Source: CAZDUZ01 sp964508755
GTDB lineage: Bacteria; Patescibacteriota; Dojkabacteria; SC72; JAFGCJ01
DNA: 11,427 nt
Reading direction: 5' to 3'
NCBI GenBank assembly: GCA_964508755.1
Contig: CAZDUZ010000028.1
Coordinates: 1 to 11,427, forward strand
Shown here: piece after piece, positions 1 to 6,187 of the stretch
How positions within the stretch are numbered: position 1 is the first letter of the stretch
Layout: each line of letters starts with the position of its first letter
Translations under genes and position numbers: made by a program
The notes under the pieces: model-generated
The model's input: the letters and a program-made list of their open reading frames with translations, nothing else
Database searches by the model: none
Told to the model about the DNA's origin: nothing

Positions 1-55
1 GCAGAGCAACTGGCTTTTAACCAGTAGGTTCTGGGTTCGATTCCCAGGCGGCTCA
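1..55 (+). tRNA. tRNA-Lys (UUU), 5' part outside the window
   Basis: The visible part runs from the D arm to the discriminator base. The anticodon arm has stem ACTGG/CCAGT and loop CTTTTAA, so the anticodon is TTT (Lys). The T arm at 31-47 (CTGGG-TTCGATT-CCCAG) is followed by the acceptor 3' strand GCGGCTC (48-54) and discriminator A (55). The next bases are GAG, so CCA is not encoded. The last three bases overlap the TGA stop of the convergent gene at 53-1072. Its 3' end matches the repeats at 2229, 4222 and 9926, which makes this tRNA the likely anchor of an integrated region. Confidence 0.93.
43..55 (-). repeat. Site 0: tRNA 3'-end copy of the recurring stop-codon repeat
   Basis: On the - strand this reads TGAGCCGCCTGGG. 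The TGA is the stop of the THUMP methyltransferase and the remainder is the complement of the tRNA-Lys acceptor and T stem. The same TGA-[CG]-CCGCC-[AT]-GG core returns at 2229, 4222 and 9926, in one orientation and twice more as a gene's stop codon. tRNA 3' ends are standard attachment sites for tyrosine-recombinase elements, so this is the candidate original attachment site. The similarity to the other copies is short (about 11-13 bases). Confidence 0.5.
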
Positions 56-1072
56 GAGATTCCTTTGTGACACAATGAACGTCGGTTTCTGTCCTAGAAA
101 TCCGAGCTGAAACTCCTCTAGCTTGCTTTTCCCACACGATTCCCGCATATACTTTCGCACAATGTCAGGCTTCTTTGAGAGCAGTCCGATCCTTCCTCCA
201 GGCTTCACTATCCGTTTGTATTCAAGTATCACCTTTTTGTATAGTTGCATGATGGACTTAACGGAAATTTGGTCATCCCACGGGAGATTTGATATTGCTA
301 CATCAAATTGATTATCCTTCCATGGAGATCCTGTCGCGTCTATTCTTTTAATATTTCCGGCGAGGTTTGCACGTATCGATCCAAGATTTTTCATAGTTGT
401 TTCGACTGAATATTCTGAAATGTCGCCTCCGCTTGGGATATGTCCAGCTAAGGCTGATTCACAAAGAATTGTGCCGCTTCCGCAAAGATTGTCGACGATC
501 TGCAATCCTTTCTGATTTCCTACGGTTGCCTGTAGCATTGCTCCGGCTATCGAAGGGCGTAGAGCACCGAGTTGCGATCTGACACGATATCCCCTATGAA
601 ATAGAGGTTTTGAAAAAGTACGTATTGATATAACCGTTTGCTCGTCGGTGACATCAAATCTGATGTCAAAATTTTCATGCTGTCGAGGTGTGTACTTCAT
701 ATGAAGACCTTCCGAAAGTATCTTTGCGAAATCATTTTGAAGGGCGTCCTTGTCATCGATCTCGGTCTTATAGAGGCTAATGGTAATTGAGAACGAATCA
801 TCAAGTTTTCTGTATCCGGATATAATATCTCGGATATTCAGGAGTTTGTGTATCTCACTTTTAGATACTAAAACGTCCTGATTATTGCTTACGAAAAAGC
901 CCAGGTCATCAATAGACTGAAGGATGGGTATGGTATTAGGAGTTTTTGGGGATTCAAATAGAATAACCTTTATCTCTTTTTCTAGAATTCGAGCATCGGG
1001 AATAGTAGAAGTTATCTCGCGTTCCGATACATCCTCGAAACCCTTGATTGTGTGAGCGAGGTATTTGTACAT
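53..1072 (-). CDS. THUMP-domain RNA methyltransferase (TrmN/Trm14/THUMPD3-like)
   Basis: A 339-residue predicted S-adenosylmethionine-dependent methyltransferase, probably making N2-methylguanosine in tRNA. The N-terminal ~150 residues are consistent with a ferredoxin-like plus THUMP RNA-binding region. They lead into a catalytic Rossmann domain with the family signature F-H-R-G-Y-R near residue 158 and L-x-A-L-R-P-S-I-A-A-like residues at 168-178. The SAM-binding loop is D-N-L-C-G-S-G-T (194-201). The catalytic motif IV is S-N-L-P-W-D (261-266), the N-L-P-[WF] form used by the Trm14/THUMPD branch instead of N-P-P-Y. The start lies 11 bases after the stop of the tandem GNAT gene, so the two are probably co-transcribed; no clear ribosome binding site is seen. 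The stop codon lies inside the opposing tRNA-Lys 3' end. Family assignment is firm; the exact modified position is inferred. Confidence 0.88.
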   Translation of the reverse strand: MYKYLAHTIKGFEDVSEREITSTIPDARILEKEIKVILFESPKTPNTIPILQSIDDLGFFVSNNQDVLVSKSEIHKLLNIRDIISGYRKLDDSFSITISLYKTEIDDKDALQNDFAKILSEGLHMKYTPRQHENFDIRFDVTDEQTVISIRTFSKPLFHRGYRVRSQLGALRPSIAGAMLQATVGNQKGLQIVDNLCGSGTILCESALAGHIPSGGDISEYSVETTMKNLGSIRANLAGNIKRIDATGSPWKDNQFDVAISNLPWDDQISVKSIMQLYKKVILEYKRIVKPGGRIGLLSKKPDIVRKYMRESCGKSKLEEFQLGFLGQKPTFIVSQRNL

Positions 1073-1083
1073 CAGATCGCAAT

Positions 1084-2061
1084 TTACAATTTCATCCAGC
1101 TCATGTTGTACTCACGCCAGACGGTAAAGCCAAGTTTTCCGTACCACTCCTCAAGCCAGGTCCATCCGATGAAGCAGGTGTGCGCACCTGATTCTTTGAG
1201 AAGTGCACAGCTTTTTGCAGCTAGTGCGGTGCCGATTCCCTTTTTTTGATGCTTTTTACTCACCCCAAGTGCACCGAAGTCCCCCATTGTGTTTCCTAGA
1301 ATTTTCTTCCATACAAAGGATCCTCTTGCATTAGGTGAAGCTGGAGTCGTGAGAAGAACCGAGCCGGCGATCTCCTCATTATTAACCTTCGCCGTAAGAA
1401 TTTCATCGAAGGCCTTGCTATCGACCTTCTCGCTGTAGTACATGTACCATTCAGGAAAGTTTTCCTTTTCGAATGCAAGAAGTTGTGGTATGTCGTTGTT
1501 TGATAGCTTCTCAACCGTGATCCCTGTCACACGAATACGATCATGGACCCAATCTGGGGTTTTATATGTACGTAAGTTTAGGACCATATCGATGCTTTTT
1601 TCTGTAAATTCAAAGCCATGTTTTTGGAAGAATTTGTTTGCATGTGGAAGATTGCAGGGCACTCCCGGCCAGAAATATGTGGTTCCCCCACCTCCGAGTT
1701 GGATATCCGTAAGCGCTTTGGCTTTGAAATTTGCTATGGTCTGAAAAAGAAGCGCAGTACCAACACCTGACCGCTGGTGACCAGGGTCGACGAGAATTAC
1801 CATGATCTCCCCTCTGTTCCTCTGAGCTGCCTCGTCGACTCGTGTTTGGGAAGCTATAAATCCGACGGTTTTTCCATCAAGGCTGGCAACAAGGTGGTCT
1901 CCATGCTGGTACTGTGGGTTTTTAACGGTAATATTTTGAAATGTTTGATGATCGAGTGGCCATTCTTCTCCGACTGTTTTATTCCAGAGGGAATATGCCC
2001 AGTTCTCATCATTCTTGGGATTGTAGGGTCTGATTGTGATCGGTATGGTTCGGTTGTTCAT
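1084..2061 (-). CDS. Tandem GNAT N-acetyltransferase (two GNAT domains)
   Basis: A 325-residue protein made of two GNAT folds in a row, predicted to move an acetyl group from acetyl-CoA to an unknown amine. The acetyl-CoA pyrophosphate loops are visible twice: H-Q-R-S-G-V-G-T-A (95-103) and H-Q-K-K-G-I-G-T-A (271-279). Between them, G-G-G-G-T-T-Y-F-W-P-G-V-P (123-135) is typical of a broad Firmicutes-type two-domain GNAT group. Each domain ends in a Y/F-x-K-x-G-F element (residues 144-150 and 307-312). The architecture resembles mycothiol synthase MshD, but no specific similarity justifies that name. It starts at ATG 2061, only seven bases after an extended -10 box (2069-2074), so the message is probably leaderless. 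It is the first gene after site 1 and is followed 11 bases later by the THUMP methyltransferase. Confidence 0.88.
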   Translation of the reverse strand: MNNRTIPITIRPYNPKNDENWAYSLWNKTVGEEWPLDHQTFQNITVKNPQYQHGDHLVASLDGKTVGFIASQTRVDEAAQRNRGEIMVILVDPGHQRSGVGTALLFQTIANFKAKALTDIQLGGGGTTYFWPGVPCNLPHANKFFQKHGFEFTEKSIDMVLNLRTYKTPDWVHDRIRVTGITVEKLSNNDIPQLLAFEKENFPEWYMYYSEKVDSKAFDEILTAKVNNEEIAGSVLLTTPASPNARGSFVWKKILGNTMGDFGALGVSKKHQKKGIGTALAAKSCALLKESGAHTCFIGWTWLEEWYGKLGFTVWREYNMSWMKL

Positions 2062-2068
2062 ACAGGGA

Positions 2069-2074
2069 ATTATA
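2069..2074 (-). promoter_or_regulatory. Extended -10 promoter for the tandem GNAT (leaderless)
   Basis: On the - strand TG-C-TATAAT ends seven bases before the ATG at 2061. That places the start of transcription at or beside the A of the start codon. No convincing -35 hexamer is seen, which an extended -10 can tolerate. Confidence 0.6.
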
Positions 2075-2125
2075 GCAGGGTGTGGGGTAGAAGAATTTCT
2101 GGGATATGTGACAGTGAAAGATACG

Positions 2126-2230
2126 TTAAGGATGATACGAATAATCGACGACTTTCGTAATCTCAGAAAGGCTTTTCATAAAATTGACAAGCGGTATGAC
2201 ATGGTTTGTAAACCATCCCTGGCGGGTCAA
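2126..2230 (-). CDS. Micro-ORF 1 (34 aa, TTG start) in the recurring site
   Basis: An open frame starting with TTG at 2230-2228, overlapping the TGA stop of the 2H gene as TTGA, and ending with TAA at 2126. The peptide begins M-T-R-Q-G-W-F-T-N-H-V-I and continues as a short amphipathic stretch rich in hydrophobic and basic residues. The same frame and start recur in the two other copies of the repeat. Against the 42-residue copy about half of the first 26 residues are identical, and several codon differences are synonymous (GTC/GTT, AGC/AGT, GAG/GAA). A purine-rich AGAAG lies just upstream. It could be a translationally coupled peptide. Alternatively, the conservation is only that of a DNA site that happens to be open. 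Confidence 0.35.
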   Translation of the reverse strand: MTRQGWFTNHVIPLVNFMKSLSEITKVVDYSYHP

Positions 2231-2249
2231 AGATGCTTCTGTAACAATA
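2184..2249 (-). repeat. Site 1: recurring stop-codon repeat with nested inverted repeats
   Basis: On the + strand it holds TTGAC-AA-GC (2184-2192), the palindrome ATGGTTT-GT-AAACCAT (2201-2216), then CCCTGGCGGGTCA (2217-2229). The outer arms TTGAC-nn-GC and GC-nn-GTCAA (2222-2230) are complementary, so a strand could fold into a long hairpin with an inner hairpin. The 2H stop (TGA, 2229-2227) lies in the core. The match to site 3 covers about 35 bases around the palindrome and core, with weaker similarity about 20 bases further into the 2H 3' end. The nested folding recalls integron attC sites, but the integron core GTTRRRY is absent. Confidence 0.65.
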
Positions 2250-2790
2250 ATTCTCCTTTCTCTGTTCTCAACGCAAGCGAATCGATGATTATTTCTTTTG
2301 GTATTGTTTTGTGTATTATGCTGACAGCCTCGTCTGTTTTTTCGGGGATACATGATGGACATAGAGTAAAGTGAAGAGGAATTTGTTTGTGAAAGCCTGC
2401 TCGCTTTAAGTAGTTGTTGGTGTCGTCGATTTCTAGCAGTTCTAGACGATGTTGTATTTCTTGTGACAGGTTCTGAAGTTCACTATTTCTTATGTCTAAA
2501 CCAATCCAATTCGAAGCGGTTTTAGAATCATCGGGGATTTTCGTGTCGGTTTTGATTGTAATGTCTGAAAGAGGAATAGGAAGATATTTCTTTCCAATCT
2601 CGGATAACCCATTTGCTATTCTTTCATCCTTCGGGTTAGAAGTTTTTAGCTGAGCTAACGTGATGTGAACAACAGACCGAGGATCTCGTGGATCTTCCAG
2701 ATATTCTGAATACAGCCGTATACGAAGAGAATTGAGGAGATCCAGGGTGTTCTTCTCCGGGAGGGCAACGATAGTATATAGTTTATTCAT
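2227..2790 (-). CDS. 2H phosphoesterase-superfamily protein (2'-5' RNA ligase-like)
   Basis: A 187-residue protein with the two H-x-T signatures that define the 2H superfamily: V-H-I-T-L at residues 41-45 and L-H-F-T-L at 139-143. Their spacing and the overall length fit the family (LigT/ThpR, CPDase, YjcG-like). Members open 2',3'-cyclic or 1'',2''-cyclic phosphates, or cut 2'-5' linkages in RNA or nucleotides; the substrate here cannot be told. The start ATG overlaps the HD gene's TGA as ATGA, which implies coupled translation and related function. Its own TGA stop forms part of site 1, and its last codons (L-L-L-Q-K-H-L) resemble the ends of the other site-bound genes. Confidence 0.87.
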   Translation of the reverse strand: MNKLYTIVALPEKNTLDLLNSLRIRLYSEYLEDPRDPRSVVHITLAQLKTSNPKDERIANGLSEIGKKYLPIPLSDITIKTDTKIPDDSKTASNWIGLDIRNSELQNLSQEIQHRLELLEIDDTNNYLKRAGFHKQIPLHFTLCPSCIPEKTDEAVSIIHKTIPKEIIIDSLALRTEKGELLLQKHL

Positions 2791-3386
2791 GTTTTTCGAT
2801 TCTTCTTATATCTCTCTATTGCCTCGAGCATATATTTTCGAATTGGCTCAATCTTTTCCTGCTCATCCTCGAAACATATTTTTTTGAAATTCTTCTTAAC
2901 CTTTCCATCCATCCATTCAACGTACCAATCCCAGTCTCCAGAAAAAGCCGCCTTCGCCCAGAAGTGTACTGTGATAAATTGTGACATTGCATCGCAAGTT
3001 CGAACTACTTCTTCTTCAACAGCCTCCGGTTCATAATCTGGTTCCGTTGCTCTGATACAGTCCAGAATCCTGGAGATTTGATCAGAAGCATACTCGTATC
3101 GTTTCAAAATATCTTCTGCATACTCGAGGCTTCGTTCCTCGTGACCTTTCGGAGTGGCCTCCGTCCTTCCATATTCCAGCCCAGTGTCGTGGAGGATAAT
3201 CGCGAGTTGGCATGTTTCCAGGTCAGCACTGTACTTTTCGCACAGTTCTTCTGCCAGCCCGAGCATAACATCTATGTGATGTGGGAAGATCCAGGTCCTT
3301 CTGACATATTCGAGCCCTTTCTTACCGGTATCCGGAGGAAAGAGTTTGTATACTTCGTCGTAGATTTTCTTAACGGTTGGATTCAT
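2787..3386 (-). CDS. HD-domain metal-dependent phosphohydrolase
   Basis: A 199-residue HD-superfamily protein. The metal-binding residues are visible in order: H-H at 36-37, H-D at 66-67 in the motif A-I-I-L-H-D-T-G-L, H82 in G-H-E-E-R-S, and D132 in R-T-C-D-A-M. The pattern fits a small predicted nucleotide phosphohydrolase acting on nucleotides, dinucleotides or their phosphates. The C-terminal ~50 residues are rich in charged helix. It overlaps the 2H gene by four bases, so the pair is a two-gene operon. Its ATG at 3386 lies six bases after a -10-like TACACT, which suggests a leaderless start. The substrate is not predictable from sequence. Confidence 0.87.
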   Translation of the reverse strand: MNPTVKKIYDEVYKLFPPDTGKKGLEYVRRTWIFPHHIDVMLGLAEELCEKYSADLETCQLAIILHDTGLEYGRTEATPKGHEERSLEYAEDILKRYEYASDQISRILDCIRATEPDYEPEAVEEEVVRTCDAMSQFITVHFWAKAAFSGDWDWYVEWMDGKVKKNFKKICFEDEQEKIEPIRKYMLEAIERYKKNRKT

Positions 3387-3392
3387 AAGATT

Positions 3393-3398
3393 AGTGTA
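3393..3398 (-). promoter_or_regulatory. Candidate -10 box for the HD-2H operon (leaderless)
   Basis: TACACT (four of six matches to TATAAT) ends six bases before the ATG at 3386, inside the 20-base gap after the glycosylase stop. The spacing matches stronger -10 boxes at 2069, 4058 and 7507. On its own this match is weak. Confidence 0.4.
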
Positions 3399-3406
3399 AC
3401 ATATTC

Positions 3407-4051
3407 TTACATAGGCTCCATCTTCGATGCTTCCCTACCCTTTTGATCGACGATTATCAGTATGTGAAAATTCTGGTACGTCTCAACATCGACAGGGAGT
3501 GAGGTTTCAAACATTGACTTAAGTTCGTCGTATGATTGGTCGTACCCTGGAATGTTGCTCTTCTCTAACCATCGTCGGGTATATGCATCAATTACAAAAG
3601 AAGGGAGATCCAGTGCATAGAGGAGAATGGTATCTGCAGTTTCTGGACCTATGCCGTAGACTTCGAGAAGTTCTGATCTGAGGTTAGGGATGGGTTGGTC
3701 CCTCATTTCGGAAAGTGATCTGTAATTGTCTCGCACGAATTTTGAGAATTCAATCAGTCGTTTCGGTTTTGTTTGATGAAAACCTGCGGGATGGGTGTAC
3801 GTGGCGATGGATGAGGGGTCAGAGGTTTGAGAAAGTGATTCGAGACTGAGTATGTTTTGTCCTTTAAGATTTCTGAGGGCCATATCGGCGTTTCTCCAAC
3901 TTGTTCGTTGTGTGAGGATTGCGCCAAATGCGACAAGCTGTCGAAGCTCTTCGTCTTTTTCTTTGGCACACCATTGGGGCCAGAGTTCTGAGGGGTCACC
4001 GTGCTTGTTGAGTAGTCTTTGGTACGCTGAATGGAGGTTGTTTTGCTGCAT
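3407..4051 (-). CDS. HhH-GPD DNA glycosylase, MagIII-like (3-methyladenine type)
   Basis: A 214-residue base-excision DNA glycosylase of the endonuclease III superfamily. Visible features are A-I-L-T-Q-R-T (residues 44-50), the helix-hairpin-helix with Y-G-I-G-P-E-T-A-D (132-140), and the catalytic Asp of F-V-I-D-A-Y (D155). The position of the Nth catalytic Lys is Glu (G-P-E-T against G-R-K-T). The C-terminal cysteines for an iron-sulfur cluster are missing. Both traits fit Helicobacter MagIII, a monofunctional 3-methyladenine glycosylase, rather than Nth. I chose ATG 4051 because TACAAT ends six bases upstream. A TTG at 4093 would add 14 residues that partly repeat the N-terminus (N-N-x-H-S-x-Y) and has no ribosome binding site. 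The gene follows site 2 and micro-ORF 2. Confidence 0.85.
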   Translation of the reverse strand: MQQNNLHSAYQRLLNKHGDPSELWPQWCAKEKDEELRQLVAFGAILTQRTSWRNADMALRNLKGQNILSLESLSQTSDPSSIATYTHPAGFHQTKPKRLIEFSKFVRDNYRSLSEMRDQPIPNLRSELLEVYGIGPETADTILLYALDLPSFVIDAYTRRWLEKSNIPGYDQSYDELKSMFETSLPVDVETYQNFHILIIVDQKGREASKMEPM

Positions 4052-4082
4052 ATGAGGATTGTAGCCTGAATGGAAGTTGTTT
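4027..4082 (-). repeat. 17-base imperfect direct repeat at the glycosylase start
   Basis: CTGAATGGAGGTTGTTT (4027-4043) and CTGAATGGAAGTTGTTT (4066-4082) differ at one base and are 39 bases apart. The left copy encodes N-N-L-H-S near the N-terminus; the right copy lies just upstream of the -10 box. It looks like a recent local duplication that carried the start region with it. Confidence 0.7.
4058..4063 (-). promoter_or_regulatory. -10 box for the DNA glycosylase (leaderless)
   Basis: TACAAT (five of six matches) ends six bases before ATG 4051, so transcription should begin at the start codon. A weak TTCCAA hexamer lies 17 bases upstream at 4081-4086. This site is the main reason for preferring ATG 4051 over TTG 4093. 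Confidence 0.5.
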
Positions 4083-4139
4083 GGAAAGGACAATAGGACT
4101 GGTGTAGTCTATGGGCCGTTTGGGTCAATGCGGATAAAT

Positions 4140-4223
4140 TCAGTTAATCGCTTTCTGAAAATCAAACCTAATCATTTGTACCAACCCCATGATATGGTTT
4201 GTAAAATGGACCTGGCGGCTCAA
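4140..4223 (-). CDS. Micro-ORF 2 (27 aa, TTG start) in the recurring site
   Basis: TTG at 4223-4221 overlaps the GNAT stop codon as TTGA, and the frame closes with TGA at 4140. The peptide starts M-S-R-Q-V-H-F-T-N-H-I-M and has L-V-x-M at residues 14-17, aligning without gaps to the copies at 2230 and 9927. AAAAGGA lies a few bases upstream as a plausible ribosome binding site within the GNAT 3' end. It is the shortest and most diverged of the three. An in-frame stop four codons before the TTG limits the frame to this start. Confidence 0.3.
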   Translation of the reverse strand: MSRQVHFTNHIMGLVQMIRFDFQKAIN

Positions 4224-4243
4224 ATTTCCTTTTCAAACAGAAA
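4189..4243 (-). repeat. Site 2: recurring stop-codon repeat
   Basis: The + strand reads ATGATATGGTTTGTAAAA, then TGGA, then CCTGGCGGCTCAAATTT. The core CTGGCGGCTCA differs from the tRNA-Lys 3' end by one base of 11 and holds the GNAT stop (TGA, 4222-4220). The inner palindrome has decayed (ATTTTACAAACCAT on the - strand). Imperfect outer arms can be drawn between AAATTCAG (4136-4143) and CTCAAATTT (4219-4227). It is the most diverged copy in the middle and the closest to the tRNA in the core. Confidence 0.6.
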
Positions 4244-4726
4244 GTACGGGGTCTTGTCTTCATCGAAGTCCATAATGACACCGACGATGTTGTACTGGCG
4301 ATTGAGATAATATCGCACCAAATCCTCGATAAATGCTCGGACATCAAACCGCACATAATGAATACCCTGCTTCTGGGCTTTCTGTTCGGAAAACTCCAGC
4401 AGTTTTGTGGCGTGTCCTTTACCCTGCTGCTCGGGAATTACTCCAAGCATGGTGATGTAAAGGGCTTCTGCCGTGGGTTCAGCAAAATTCATCAGGGCGT
4501 CGGAGGGATAATACTCTACTGCGTTTGTCGAGAGGGTCACGGTTCCAATTACGTTTCCTTCGTTCTCGATAACATACGTATCATTCTTTTCGATTTTTTC
4601 TGCAACGATCTTGCGAGTGTAGTACAAATCCCAGTTCGGGTGACCTTTCTCCAGTAGTTGTTGAGAGAGAGAATGTACGATATGCCAAATTGTATCAATA
4701 TCGTGGGACGTTGCTTTTCTGATCAT
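4220..4726 (-). CDS. GNAT-family N-acetyltransferase (single domain)
   Basis: A 168-residue acetyltransferase beginning M-I-R-K-A-T-S-H-D-I-D, the usual GNAT first strand. The acetyl-CoA binding segment is L-G-V-I-P-E-Q-Q-G-K-G-H-A-T-K-L-L, whose Q-x-x-G-K/R-G-x-A signature is clear. The C-terminal strand ends Y-F-L-F-E-K-E-I. The frame stays open upstream, but that part overlaps the DUF1028 gene and does not look like GNAT sequence, so ATG 4726 is taken as the start, 28 bases after the DUF1028 stop. Only a weak G-rich element (GGGG) precedes it. The TGA stop is part of site 2. The acetyl acceptor is unknown. Confidence 0.85.
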   Translation of the reverse strand: MIRKATSHDIDTIWHIVHSLSQQLLEKGHPNWDLYYTRKIVAEKIEKNDTYVIENEGNVIGTVTLSTNAVEYYPSDALMNFAEPTAEALYITMLGVIPEQQGKGHATKLLEFSEQKAQKQGIHYVRFDVRAFIEDLVRYYLNRQYNIVGVIMDFDEDKTPYFLFEKEI

Positions 4727-4754
4727 CGCCAGCCCCGTTTTGAAGTAAACATTC

Positions 4755-5618
4755 TTATATGCGTTTGCCCCTCTCTTCCAACCGCTTCCTGTACTCCTGC
4801 CAGAGCTTTTTACGATCAACGATCTTACCGAAATACTCCTTTGATTGGTCTGTTTTGCCAAGATTCGCATATGTCCACGAAATCCAGAATAGGATCTCGC
4901 TGTTTCCCGGATCAAGTTCAAGTGCTTCGAGATAGTGCTGGAGCGCATCTTCCGAGGAGTGAGACTCCTCTGCATCGATAACTTTTACATATGCCTGGTC
5001 AATTTTGTATAGCCGTTCCAATTCTGCAAGAGGATCATTATTTTCGTCGACTCGAAGGTCAACAAGAATATCGTTCCAGTATTTGCCGGTAGATTTTCCT
5101 GAAGCTATCTTCATCGCAGCCGATTTCATACCCCGGATATCGCCGCCTGCCTGTTGACCCGCCTGCAATGCTTTGATGATGCGCGCCCCGAAATCGCCGG
5201 TTGTGTCCAGATATGTCTCCTGCACGGCCTCGAGTGTTTCTTTGCCGACAAGCGTATTTCCAGCCACACCAAAGTTATCATCGAGGATGTATCCAGCGAA
5301 ATGGTGGTTGTGCTTTCCTGTGTAACCCGCCGTTTTCCCCTCATTATCAATGACGAGGAGCTGGTACACACCATTGCTATCGGGATCCCTTTTGAGCACA
5401 TTGTCAATGACTTCCTGGGACGACATACTCTTCGCAAGGTTCTTGATTCCCTCTCTTGCATACCACATGTTGGTTTCAGCCTGCGTAGCCAATGCCCCTA
5501 CTCCTGCCTCAATGTGGGGTACCCATCGTCCATAACAGAACCAATTTGTTCCGCCAGCTACAGCAAGATGACCGGTCTCTGGGTCTCGTGCGACGAGGGT
5601 GAGGGTAGAAAGGTTCAT
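4755..5618 (-). CDS. DUF1028 (Ntn-hydrolase-fold) protein with C-terminal TPR
   Basis: A 287-residue protein. Residues 1-205 match DUF1028: T-L-V-A-R-D-P-E-T-G-H-L-A-V-A at the start, G-V-G-A-L-A-T-Q-A-E-T-N (39-50), D-N-F-G-V-A-G-N-T-L-V (114-124) and G-G-D-x-R-G-x-x-S-A-A (158-168). DUF1028 proteins have an N-terminal-nucleophile-hydrolase fold, but their reaction has not been established. Residues ~222-265 form a tetratricopeptide-like helical pair (A-L-E-L-D-P-G-N-S-E-I-L-F-W). DUF1028 plus TPR is a known arrangement. The start is ATG 5618, 19 bases after the upstream stop, with a TATAAT overlapping that stop. The tail is strongly basic. Confidence 0.88.
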   Translation of the reverse strand: MNLSTLTLVARDPETGHLAVAGGTNWFCYGRWVPHIEAGVGALATQAETNMWYAREGIKNLAKSMSSQEVIDNVLKRDPDSNGVYQLLVIDNEGKTAGYTGKHNHHFAGYILDDNFGVAGNTLVGKETLEAVQETYLDTTGDFGARIIKALQAGQQAGGDIRGMKSAAMKIASGKSTGKYWNDILVDLRVDENNDPLAELERLYKIDQAYVKVIDAEESHSSEDALQHYLEALELDPGNSEILFWISWTYANLGKTDQSKEYFGKIVDRKKLWQEYRKRLEERGKRI

Positions 5619-5636
5619 GGGCGTAGGTTTGTAAAG

Positions 5637-5642
5637 ATTATA
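5637..5642 (-). promoter_or_regulatory. Candidate -10 box upstream of the DUF1028 gene
   Basis: A perfect TATAAT on the - strand overlaps the TAA stop of the 181-residue gene and lies 18 bases before ATG 5618. A start seven bases downstream would give a leader of about 12 bases with no ribosome binding site. No matching -35 box is visible. Confidence 0.35.
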
Positions 5643-6183
5643 ACTTGGTTATCTCCGATTGTTTGACCCTCACCATATCCGTCATTCGTGGCGTGCTCAC
5701 ATAGCCGAGTGCGTCTACGTCAGGATCATAGAGCTCGATCATATCAAGGTCTGGTCTATCAAATAACCTCGCTCCGTTAATCTCCTTTCCTTTCTGCATT
5801 TCGCTTTTTAGTGTCGTATAGTCATTGTCCTCAAGCACGAAGTCTATATCCCCTACCTGGTACCGGTATGGATCGGGTCTTCTGACGTAGAGATACATAT
5901 AGGTTGTTTCTGGAACCTCTTCTTGTGCAGGAATCACGAGCGGTTCGTGAAACCGGAAGAACTTCTGGTCGACATTATCAGACTCTTGCGTCAATTCTTT
6001 TCTGAATTGCTTGAGCTGTTCGAATTCATCGCCGTAATGGCAGAATATTGAAACATTACCGGCAGTCGAGAGGTACTTCCCAAAAGACTGCTTGCACAGG
6101 TTGTGGCAGGCAATATGTGTGTAGGTAATGGCCTCGATGAGCGTCTTTTTGTCCTGAATTGGGCTGAATCGGTAGAGCTTCAT
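5638..6183 (-). CDS. Uncharacterised conserved-looking protein, 181 aa
   Basis: Not assignable to a named family from sequence. The start is ATG 6183 (M-K-L-Y-R-F-S-P-I), set by a perfect AGGAGG at 6193-6198 with nine bases spacing. That box lies in the 3' end of the upstream HD gene, whose stop is five bases away, so the two are co-translated. There is no signal peptide or membrane segment, so it is probably cytosolic. Features that look conserved are A-C-H-N-L-C-K-Q-S-F-G-K-Y (around 24-36), I-F-C-H-Y-G-D-E-F, and Y-L-Y-V-R-R-P-D-P-Y-R-Y-Q-V-G-D-I-D-F-V. Several His and Cys residues cluster in the first third (two Cys, three His), which could hint at metal binding. It has one of the few strong Shine-Dalgarno sites in the window. 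Confidence 0.75.
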   Translation of the reverse strand: MKLYRFSPIQDKKTLIEAITYTHIACHNLCKQSFGKYLSTAGNVSIFCHYGDEFEQLKQFRKELTQESDNVDQKFFRFHEPLVIPAQEEVPETTYMYLYVRRPDPYRYQVGDIDFVLEDNDYTTLKSEMQKGKEINGARLFDRPDLDMIELYDPDVDALGYVSTPRMTDMVRVKQSEITKL

Positions 6184-6187
6184 TGAC

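Noticed and set aside
2196..2229. GGTTTGTAAACC followed by CCTGGCGGGTCA as a tRNA-Thr(UGU) anticodon arm plus acceptor end
   Set aside because: There is no T arm or variable loop between the two parts, the loop size is wrong, and no 5' acceptor or D arm exists. Only the acceptor-end similarity to tRNA-Lys is kept.
3407..4051. Endonuclease III (Nth)
   Set aside because: The catalytic Lys is Glu and the iron-sulfur cysteines are missing. The MagIII-like subgroup fits better.
4727..4975. N-terminal extension of the single-domain GNAT to 251 residues
   Set aside because: The extra part lies inside the DUF1028 gene in another frame and is compositionally unlike a GNAT. The fold begins at M-I-R-K-A-T.
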